Positions 1-4,806 of a stretch of DNA of 5,521 nt are shown here, piece after piece. The notes under the pieces were generated by a model, which ran no database searches, had not been told where the DNA came from, and worked only from the letters and a program-made list of their open reading frames with translations. Source of the stretch: Lachnospiraceae bacterium. GTDB taxonomy: Bacteria; Bacillota; Clostridia; Lachnospirales; Anaerotignaceae. Location: the NCBI GenBank assembly GCA_028695945.1, contig JAQVIB010000143.1, positions 1-5,521 of the forward strand, written 5' to 3'. Both the position numbers and the translations under genes were made by a program. Positions within the stretch are counted from its first letter, which is position 1. Each line of letters starts with the position of its first letter.

Positions 1-696
1 TTTGAGTTTAACAACACCCTTGTTGGGGATGTTGCAACACATAGAACTGATATTGTAGCAGTTGGGTTAAACTCTACCTTGAGGGACATTTTAACAGTTA
101 TAAGTGAAGAAAAGTTTTCAAGGATACCTGTATATGATGAAAATATTGATGACATAATTGGGTTTTTTCGTGTAAGAGATTTACTTAAATTTTATGCTGA
201 CGGAAGCAACGGAGAAAATTTTAAATTTAATGATATAATACTTGAGCCATATTTTGTGCCATTTTCAAAAAAAACTGATGAGCTTTTTGAGGATATGCAA
301 AAAAACAAAGTGCAAATGGCTATTGTTATTGACGAATACGGTGGTACAGCAGGAATTGTTACGATGGAGGATTTAATTGAAGAAATAGTAGGAAATATAT
401 TTGACGAATATGATGTTGACGAAGAGGAAATTCGTGAAATTGATGAAAATACATTCCTTGTAAAAGGTACAACACAGATTGACGAAGTTGAAGAATTGTT
501 TAATGTTGAATTTGAAGACAACAATTACTATGATACAATAGGTGGATTTCTAATTGGTCAACTTGGCAGAATACCAGATGAAGAAGAGCGTCCAAAGGTT
601 ACTGTTGGGAAGCTGGTATTTAAGGTTGAAAAAATAGATGACAAACGTATTGAATTAATTAAAATACACAAAAATATGGAAATTAAAACTGAATAG
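1..696 (+). CDS. CBS-domain transporter of the CorC/HlyC (CNNM-like) family, C-terminal part
   Basis: The frame is open from base 1, so the gene is cut by the left edge; 231 residues are present. The likely missing part is the N-terminal membrane domain (DUF21/CNNM), since family members are usually about 420-440 residues. Seen: a first CBS domain (residues about 8-65, with VGDVATHRTDIV and SRIPVYDENIDDIIG), a second CBS domain (about 75-133, with AIVIDEYGGTAGIVTMEDL), then a CorC_HlyC domain (about 148-226, with DTIGGFLIGQLGRIP). This domain order is diagnostic of the family. Known for the family: membrane proteins linked to Mg2+/divalent cation export or tolerance, with the CBS pair sensing nucleotide or Mg2+ in the cytoplasm; the old name haemolysin C is misleading. 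A TTG at 79 could be called a start but lies inside CBS1. The first CBS motif reads THR where relatives usually have TPR. The stop is TAG at 694-696. Family assignment is firm; the transported ion is inferred. Confidence 0.93.
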   Translation, partial: FEFNNTLVGDVATHRTDIVAVGLNSTLRDILTVISEEKFSRIPVYDENIDDIIGFFRVRDLLKFYADGSNGENFKFNDIILEPYFVPFSKKTDELFEDMQKNKVQMAIVIDEYGGTAGIVTMEDLIEEIVGNIFDEYDVDEEEIREIDENTFLVKGTTQIDEVEELFNVEFEDNNYYDTIGGFLIGQLGRIPDEEERPKVTVGKLVFKVEKIDDKRIELIKIHKNMEIKTE

Positions 697-708
697 CAAA
701 TAAATTTA

Positions 709-746
709 GGGCGTTGGAAGTAATTTCAATGTTCTTTATTTTTGTT
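709..746 (+). terminator. probable rho-independent terminator after the CBS transporter gene
   Basis: Bases 709-719 can pair with 724-734 around a GTAA tetraloop (720-723), giving about 11 pairs of which four are G-U. A T-rich run (TTTATTTTTGTT, 735-746) follows. It starts 13 bases after the stop codon at 694-696. The many G-U pairs make it a modest hairpin. Confidence 0.5.
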
Positions 747-882
747 AAAAAGACATAATAATAGTAAATATTTAATTTCAAAAAATTTCATACCTACTAA
801 ACTTCAAAAAAGCTTATTAATACGCATATTCATATAATTTTTGTCTGCATAGCAATATCTGTTTAGGGTCATCTTAAATAGT
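747..882. other. AT-rich intergenic stretch upstream of spoIVB
   Basis: No ORF with a ribosome site is visible. SpoIVB is expected to be transcribed in the forespore by sigma-F/sigma-G. The best look-alike is GCATA at 824-828 followed by CATAGCA at 848-854 (19-base gap), compared with the B. subtilis sigma-G pattern of a GHATR-type -35 and a CATnHTA-type -10, 17-18 bases apart. The match is partial, so I do not call it as a promoter. No good sigma-A promoter is apparent. Confidence 0.3.
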
Positions 883-890
883 GAGGAGGG
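883..890 (+). promoter_or_regulatory. ribosome binding site of spoIVB (decides the start)
   Basis: GAGGAGGG lies 8 bases before the ATG at 899. An in-frame GTG at 881 overlaps this site and a GTG at 890 abuts it, so neither can use it. The ATG at 899 is therefore the start. Confidence 0.85.
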
Positions 891-898
891 TGAAAGCT

Positions 899-2152
899 AT
901 GCGGAAAAAGACAATTTATATATTACTGGCTTTTGTTTTTTTGCTTTTTGGTACGGCGGTCTTTGCTATTGAATTTATTATACCCGAAAGAATAAACTTA
1001 ATTGCGGGTTATGAACAATCAATTTGTTATAATGTACCTCTTAGAGCAAGTCTTTACAATGAGGAAAACATCATTGTATCTGGAATGGAAACTAAGCCTG
1101 TTAAAGAAAATATAGTTATAGATTTAAATAAAACTACAATTGTTACTCCAACTCGGGAGGGTACAGCAAAAGCGGAAATTTCTGCATTTGGCATTCCTTT
1201 AAAAACTGTTTCTGTTAATATTATTCCGCAAACAAAGGTTATTACCTGTGGTAAGGTTGTTGGTGTTGTAATGAAAACTGAAGGTGTTATGGTTTTAGGT
1301 ACAGGTAGTGTAAAAAAAGAAGATGGTAAAGTCGCAAAACCATCCGAAGGTATAATTAAAACTGGAGACATTATTATAAGCTGCAATGGAGCAACAGTAA
1401 CAGAAAAAGAAGAACTAAAAGATGCCGTAAGTTCTACGGATGGTAATGCACTTAACCTTGAAGTGAAGAGGAACGATAATCTTATGGATCTGGAAGTTAT
1501 TCCAGTGCAAAATGAATTTGGAGAATATAAAATAGGAGCATGGGTACGTGATTCTACACAAGGTCTTGGTACAGTAACATTTATTGAACCACAAAGTGGA
1601 AAATTTGCAGCACTTGGACATGGAGTGTACGATGTGGATACAAAGGAGTTAATACCTGTTGCGGAAGGAGTTGTTACTTTATCAGAACTCTCTGGTGTTA
1701 ACAAGGGCGAAAGTGGTGAGCCAGGAGAAATAATTGGTATGCTTGATAAAGAAAATATAGTTGGTGATGTTTTGACCAATACTTCAAGCGGAATTTTTGG
1801 AACAATGAATGCCGACGGTATAAAAAGTCTTGATGGAGAAGAATTAGAAATAGGGCTTATGCAAGATGTTACAGAAGGCAATGCCACTATTCGTAGTGAT
1901 GTTATTGATGGCGAGGTAAAGGACTACACTATAAACATTGAAAGTATAAGTCGGTTTGGAACAAGTGCTGATAAAGGTATGGTTATAAGAGTTACAGATG
2001 ATAGATTGATTGATAAGACTGGTGGAATAATTCAAGGCATGAGTGGAAGTCCAATAATTCAAAATGGTAAACTTGTTGGTGCAGTAACACATGTTTTTGT
2101 GAATGATGCAAAAAAGGGATATGGAATTTTTATTGAGAACATGATAAAATAA
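899..2152 (+). CDS. spoIVB: SpoIVB, sporulation signalling serine peptidase (S55 family)
   Basis: A 417-residue protein, close to B. subtilis SpoIVB (about 425). Seen: a short basic N-terminus (MRKK), one hydrophobic segment (residues about 5-23) acting as signal anchor, a PDZ domain (about 110-203), and the S55 peptidase domain (about 210-417). The triad can be read as His241 (in ALGHGVYD), Asp367 (in VTDDRL) and Ser382 (in GMSGSPI). These sit 4-5 residues beyond B. subtilis His236, Asp363 and Ser378, with identical Asp-Ser spacing. The tail VGAVTHVFVND is also typical. Known role: made in the forespore and secreted into the space between the two forespore membranes. There it cleaves SpoIVFA, which releases SpoIVFB to process pro-sigma-K and switch on late mother-cell genes. 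Not all Clostridia keep the SpoIVFA/pro-sigma-K checkpoint, so the target here is inferred. No decay is visible. The usual downstream neighbour spo0A is displaced by a reverse-strand deaminase gene. Confidence 0.97.
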   Translation: MRKKTIYILLAFVFLLFGTAVFAIEFIIPERINLIAGYEQSICYNVPLRASLYNEENIIVSGMETKPVKENIVIDLNKTTIVTPTREGTAKAEISAFGIPLKTVSVNIIPQTKVITCGKVVGVVMKTEGVMVLGTGSVKKEDGKVAKPSEGIIKTGDIIISCNGATVTEKEELKDAVSSTDGNALNLEVKRNDNLMDLEVIPVQNEFGEYKIGAWVRDSTQGLGTVTFIEPQSGKFAALGHGVYDVDTKELIPVAEGVVTLSELSGVNKGESGEPGEIIGMLDKENIVGDVLTNTSSGIFGTMNADGIKSLDGEELEIGLMQDVTEGNATIRSDVIDGEVKDYTINIESISRFGTSADKGMVIRVTDDRLIDKTGGIIQGMSGSPIIQNGKLVGAVTHVFVNDAKKGYGIFIENMIK

Positions 2153-2153
2153 A

Positions 2154-2190
2154 TGCAGATGAAGGGACACAAAAAGTGTCCCTGTTTGCA
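2154..2190. terminator. hairpin between convergent spoIVB and the deaminase gene
   Basis: A perfect 8-bp stem (AGGGACAC 2163-2170, GTGTCCCT 2176-2183) encloses an AAAAA loop. An outer TGCA/TGCA pairing (2154-2157, 2187-2190) extends it across a bulge. It begins 2 bases after the spoIVB stop and lies 13 bases from the stop of the opposite gene, so it probably ends transcripts from both sides. The T-tract is poor on the + strand (GTTTGC) and interrupted on the - strand (ATTTATTTTATC). Confidence 0.65.
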
Positions 2191-2202
2191 CATTTACAAT
2201 AA

Positions 2203-3489
2203 TCAGTTTGAATACAATAATTTTTTTATTTCCTTTACGTTAGCTAAAATTGATTCAATGTCAATGGTTTTAAATTCACCTTTCTCATATAGAACTTTTC
2301 CGTTAGCCATTGTCAGCACAATATTTTCGGGAAGAGATGCATAAACAACACCATTAAGCATATCTGTAACAGGCTGAAGGTTAGGTGAGTTGAAGTTGAC
2401 TATAAAGAGGTCGGCTTTTTTACCTACGGCTATTTCGCCAGTGTTATTTCGCCCTTGAGCAATAGCTCCATTTTTGGTAGCAATCCTAACTATATCCCTA
2501 GACGTTAAAAGTGAAGCATCTTTATGAATACCTTTTTGTAGAAGAATTGAAGTTTTCAAGTCCTCAAGAAAATTAAGATTATCATTGGAGGCGGAACCAT
2601 CAGTTCCAAGTGTTACATTTATGCCGCTTTGTTGAATTCTCACAATGTCAGCAATACCACTGCCTAGTTTAAGATTGCTGATTGGACAGTGGGACACACT
2701 TACGTTTTTTTCTTTCAAAAGTATAAGGTCATCATCACTTAAATATACACAATGTGCAGCAGTTGTTGGATTATCGAATACACCATAATCACAAAAAAAC
2801 TGTGCAGGAGTTTTCCCATATCGTTTTATACAACCATCAGTTTCGCTTTGTGTTTCAGATAAATGAAGTTGAATATTTGACCCTGTATTTTTTGCAATTT
2901 CAGCTAGTTTTTCAACCTTTTTTGGATCAGAGGTATATTCAGCGTGAATGCACATATCTGTTTTAATTTGACCGTTATTTTTATTGTTAAATTCTTTATG
3001 GAAGTCATAAAGTACGCTTGCAGGAATAGAATATTTATTTTTAAGACGGTCATCGAAAGCAAAACCATCCATAGCAATGTTGCCATTAATGCCACTTTCA
3101 AGAAGAGAAGTGCAAATTTTTTGGCTAAAGTAATACATATCATTAAATGAAGTTATTCCGCATTTTATCATTTCTGCAATTCCAAGCATTGCACCATAAT
3201 ACACAAATTCTTCTGTAAGTTTTGCTTCAGTTGGGAAAACGGCAGTGGTAAGCCAATCACTCAGTGAAAGATTTCCACCAAGGCTTCTAAGTAAGGTCAT
3301 TGGAACATGGCAATGTGTATTAATAAACCCAGGCATTAAAAGCATGTCTGTGCCATCGAAAACTCTATCATAGGTTTCAGTTGGAGCTGTTTTTCCCATG
3401 TAGCTTATAATGCTGTTTGTAACTGCAAGATACATATCCTTTTGTATTTCGCCATTGCATGATAATATATTAATGTTTTTAAATAACAT
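2203..3489 (-). CDS. mtaD: 5'-methylthioadenosine/S-adenosylhomocysteine deaminase-like amidohydrolase
   Basis: A 428-residue zinc amidohydrolase of the MtaD/SsnA/TrzN group, full length for the family. Seen, numbered from the ATG: His59 and His61 (PGFINTHCHVPM), Glu88, His182 (IHAEYTS), His209 and Glu212 (LHLSET), His246 (AAHCVYL), Asp297 and Ser301 (LGTDGSASN). These align with the zinc ligands and catalytic/purine-contact residues of Thermotoga maritima TM0936 (His55, His57, Glu84, His173, His200, Glu203, His228, Asp279, Ser283). Known reaction: hydrolytic deamination of MTA, SAH or adenosine to the inosine analogue plus ammonia, a cytoplasmic route for SAM by-products and purines. Oddity: where relatives have an Arg in an SRG-like motif before the insert, this protein reads MDG (Asp141), so substrate range may differ. 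Start: AGGTG (3496-3500) sits 6 bases before this ATG; an in-frame GTG at 3498 overlaps that site. The family is certain, the exact substrate is not. Confidence 0.9.
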   Translation of the reverse strand: MLFKNINILSCNGEIQKDMYLAVTNSIISYMGKTAPTETYDRVFDGTDMLLMPGFINTHCHVPMTLLRSLGGNLSLSDWLTTAVFPTEAKLTEEFVYYGAMLGIAEMIKCGITSFNDMYYFSQKICTSLLESGINGNIAMDGFAFDDRLKNKYSIPASVLYDFHKEFNNKNNGQIKTDMCIHAEYTSDPKKVEKLAEIAKNTGSNIQLHLSETQSETDGCIKRYGKTPAQFFCDYGVFDNPTTAAHCVYLSDDDLILLKEKNVSVSHCPISNLKLGSGIADIVRIQQSGINVTLGTDGSASNDNLNFLEDLKTSILLQKGIHKDASLLTSRDIVRIATKNGAIAQGRNNTGEIAVGKKADLFIVNFNSPNLQPVTDMLNGVVYASLPENIVLTMANGKVLYEKGEFKTIDIESILANVKEIKKLLYSN

Positions 3490-3495
3490 AGCATT

Positions 3496-3501
3496 CACCT
3501 C
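3496..3501 (-). promoter_or_regulatory. ribosome binding site of the deaminase gene (decides the start)
   Basis: On the - strand, GAGGTG precedes ATG (3489-3487) with 6 bases between. The in-frame GTG at 3498-3496 is part of this site, so the ATG is preferred. The site falls almost at the predicted 5' end of the transcript. Confidence 0.8.
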
Positions 3502-3507
3502 AATATA

Positions 3508-3535
3508 ATTATAAGTTTGGTTACCAATATGTCAA
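3508..3535 (-). promoter_or_regulatory. sigma-A-type promoter of the deaminase gene
   Basis: On the - strand, TTGACA (3535-3530) and TATAAT (3513-3508) both match the consensus exactly, with a 16-base spacer. The expected transcription start is near 3501, leaving a leader of only about 12 bases before the ATG. No operator is obvious apart from the inverted TGTCAA/TTGACA pair that includes the -35 box. Confidence 0.75.
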
Positions 3536-3584
3536 CAATGATATTACCTAGTATTGACAAAAATAAAAAAATATGTGAAGATGT

Positions 3585-3614
3585 TTGTAATAATGGGTTG
3601 AATTGTGGTATTAT
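3585..3614 (+). promoter_or_regulatory. candidate extended -10 promoter upstream of spo0A
   Basis: TTGTAA (3585-3590) is followed, after 18 bases, by TATTAT (3609-3614). A TG one base before the -10 makes it an extended -10 element. The match is 4/6 and 5/6 to sigma-A. It would give a spo0A leader of about 200 bases. Confidence 0.4.
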
Positions 3615-3629
3615 TAAGTAGTTTAACTC

Positions 3630-3655
3630 AGGAAAAGCAGATTAATGTAGATTTT
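3630..3655 (+). promoter_or_regulatory. possible sigma-H-like promoter of spo0A
   Basis: AGGAAAA (3630-3636) and GTAGATTTT (3647-3655) resemble the sigma-H boxes RnAGGAwWW and RnnGAATww. The -10 has one mismatch and the 10-base gap is one shorter than usual. B. subtilis spo0A is known to have both a sigma-A and a sigma-H promoter, which is the only contextual support. Confidence 0.25.
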
Positions 3656-3726
3656 AAAAATAAATTTAGCCATAATGTGAAAAAATGCGATGAAGTTGTA
3701 ATTCTATGCAACAATACGTTATAAAG

Positions 3727-3755
3727 TTTACATAAATTGAAAAAATTTTTATACC
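3727..3755 (+). promoter_or_regulatory. candidate sigma-A promoter of spo0A
   Basis: TTTACA (3727-3732) and TATACC (3750-3755) are separated by 17 bases. The match to consensus is 5/6 and 4/6. Transcription would start near 3762, leaving a leader of about 57 bases before the GTG at 3819. Confidence 0.4.
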
Positions 3756-3802
3756 TTAAAATTAGTGTTTAATTTAGATAATTTAAAAGCAAAATTGTTA
3801 CA

Positions 3803-3812
3803 GGCGGAGGTG
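3803..3812 (+). promoter_or_regulatory. ribosome binding site of spo0A (decides the start)
   Basis: GGCGGAGGTG contains a strong GGAGG core (3806-3810) 8 bases before the GTG at 3819. The in-frame GTG at 3765 has no such site. An ATG at 3817 overlaps but is out of frame. Confidence 0.85.
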
Positions 3813-3818
3813 CTTGAT

Positions 3819-4208
3819 GTGGAAAAACACAGAATTAGGATTTTGATTGCGGATAACGATAAAAGCTTTGCAAATATGGTTAAAGAGAGTATTGATGCAG
3901 ACGGAGATATGGAGGTTGTTGCTATAACAACGAATGGTGAAGCAACGCTGAAAAAAATTATGGAACTTGCACCTGATATTGCTCTTATAGATTTGGTTAT
4001 GCCTGTAAATGATGGCCTATGGATATTGGAAGAACTTGAGGAGGCTAGTTTTACACAAACGGGTGTAATTGCAATGAGTGGGTTCGAAAGCGACACAGTT
4101 TCACAAATGGCAATAGACCTTGGTGCAAAATATTTTTTGGTAAAGCCATTCAGTGGTGTGTGCTTAAAAAGAAGAGTTGCTCAAGTGTATAAAAGTATAA
4201 AAGTATGA
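3819..4208 (+). CDS. spo0A: Spo0A receiver-domain half (N-terminal part of a split spo0A)
   Basis: 129 residues from a GTG start, beginning MEK like B. subtilis Spo0A. It is one CheY-like receiver domain: acidic pocket ADND (residues 11-14), phospho-acceptor Asp58 (IDLVMP), switch residue Ser87 (AMSGFE) and Lys109 (VKPF). Known role of Spo0A: the phosphorelay response regulator that, once phosphorylated, dimerises and binds DNA to commit the cell to sporulation. Here the frame ends at TGA 4206-4208, right after the receiver, in a tandem 8-bp repeat. The DNA-binding domain continues in the -1 frame. Loss of one repeat unit would join the halves into 272 residues (267 in B. subtilis). Alone, this product could accept phosphate but has no DNA-binding part. 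Oddity: the second pocket acid, which coordinates Mg2+ in relatives (ADDN), is Asn13. Identity rests on the adjoining Spo0A-type effector and the nearby spoIVB. Confidence 0.88.
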   Translation: MEKHRIRILIADNDKSFANMVKESIDADGDMEVVAITTNGEATLKKIMELAPDIALIDLVMPVNDGLWILEELEEASFTQTGVIAMSGFESDTVSQMAIDLGAKYFLVKPFSGVCLKRRVAQVYKSIKV

Positions 4209-4210
4209 AA
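4187..4210 (+). repeat. three tandem 8-bp units at the break in spo0A
   Basis: The units are GTATAAAA (4187-4194), GTATAAAA (4195-4202) and GTATGAAA (4203-4210; one change). They span the receiver stop codon and the effector ATG. With three units the halves are out of frame; with two they would read through as VYKSMKAHE. Such short tandem copies are typical substrates for slipped-strand gain or loss. Confidence 0.9.
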
Positions 4211-4645
4211 GCTCATGAAAGTAAAATGCAGAACGGTGTGCAATTACAATTAATGCAATCTCCTGAAACTGAGGAATTAAAGGTAATGGGTGAAGATAAT
4301 ACGGAATATATAGTTTCCGATATTATTAGCAGGCTTGGAATCTCACCAAGTCTTAAGGGGTACTACTACATACGAAGTTCTGTATTGATGATTTTAAATG
4401 AAGAGGATACATCTATGGGTATAACAAAGCGTATTTACCCTGATGTTGCAAAGGAGTATAAAACAACTGCTGGTAAAGTAGAACGTGCCATGCGACATGC
4501 TATTGATTCCTCGTGGAAAAAAGACGAAGGAATGGGGTGTGCAAGTGTTTTTGGCTGTGCGTTTTCAAAAAAACCTACAAATGGGCAGTTACTTGCAAAT
4601 ATTGTTGAATACGTAAAATTAAGATACCTTAAAAAGGTGATGTAG
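4205..4645 (+). CDS. spo0A: Spo0A DNA-binding (effector) half of a split spo0A
   Basis: 146 residues if read from the ATG at 4205, which overlaps the receiver stop by four bases (ATGA). After a linker (about 1-34), residues 35-146 match the Spo0A C-terminal domain. Seen: IISRLGISPSLKGYYYIR, then the helix-turn-helix GITKRIYPDVAKEYKTTAG with recognition helix KVERAMRHAIDSSW, then SVFGCAF and KPTNGQLLANI. B. subtilis has TTASRVERAIRHAIEVAW and KPTNSEFIAMVAD at these places. Known: this domain binds 0A boxes and contacts sigma-A/sigma-H RNA polymerase; freed of its receiver it is active without phosphorylation in B. subtilis. There is no Shine-Dalgarno sequence before 4205, so separate translation would rely on coupling to the upstream stop. 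The domain has no internal damage, which suggests the split is recent, reversible or tolerated. Assignment to Spo0A is firm; whether it is made on its own is unknown. Confidence 0.88.
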   Translation: MKAHESKMQNGVQLQLMQSPETEELKVMGEDNTEYIVSDIISRLGISPSLKGYYYIRSSVLMILNEEDTSMGITKRIYPDVAKEYKTTAGKVERAMRHAIDSSWKKDEGMGCASVFGCAFSKKPTNGQLLANIVEYVKLRYLKKVM

Positions 4646-4699
4646 AATTTTTTCATCTGATTTAGTAAAAAAATACACATATTAAGTGCATCAAATAGA

Positions 4700-4735
4700 A
4701 AAGCCTCATCTTGTGATTTTCCAAGAAAAGGCTTT
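4700..4735. terminator. bidirectional terminator between spo0A and rqcH
   Basis: AAAGCCT (4700-4706) pairs with AGGCTTT (4729-4735), and TCTTG (4709-4713) with CAAGA (4722-4726), separated by a 2x2 internal loop and closed by an 8-base loop. The + strand tail is TATATTTATC-like. On the - strand the stem runs into TTTTCTATTT. The position between two convergent genes fits use from both sides. Confidence 0.75.
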
Positions 4736-4806
4736 ATATTTATCAAGAAAATTAAGAACGGTAGTGTTTTTAAATTAATTACCTATAATGTAGAGCCCTT
4801 AAACAT

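Larger units (their letters stand above)
3490..3818. other. gene-free divergent regulatory region between the deaminase gene and spo0A
   Basis: This 329-base stretch holds no ORF with a ribosome site; all reading frames are soon stopped. It contains the deaminase promoter at its left end and, on the + strand, candidate promoters for spo0A around 3585-3614, 3630-3655 and 3727-3755. I looked for Spo0A binding boxes (TGTCGAA or its complement) and found none with fewer than two mismatches. No terminator-like or riboswitch-like hairpin was recognised. Confidence 0.6.

Noticed and set aside
79..81. TTG at 79 as the start of the first gene
   Set aside because: The frame is open from base 1 and bases 1-78 encode the beginning of CBS domain 1, so the gene starts outside the window.
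881..898. GTG at 881 as the spoIVB start
   Set aside because: It overlaps the AGGAGG site that serves the ATG at 899.
1054..1887. A 277-residue reverse-strand ORF opposite spoIVB
   Set aside because: It is a Ser/Pro/Thr-rich shadow of the spoIVB codons with no ribosome site and no recognisable domain; spoIVB on the other strand is certain.
2153..2344. A 63-residue + strand ORF just after spoIVB
   Set aside because: It contains the terminator hairpin, overlaps the deaminase coding region antisense, and has no ribosome site.
3749..4096. Reverse-strand ORF across the spo0A receiver
   Set aside because: It is a Ser/Ile-rich mirror of the receiver codons with no initiation signal.
4190..4208. 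Programmed -1 frameshift joining the two Spo0A halves
   Set aside because: The needed direction is -1, but there is only an AAAA run in the AAA-GTA context, with no proper slippery heptamer and no clear downstream stem-loop. The 8-bp repeat explains the break better.
4646..4699. A small gene between spo0A and rqcH
   Set aside because: All frames are quickly stopped and no ribosome site is present; the space is filled by a terminator.
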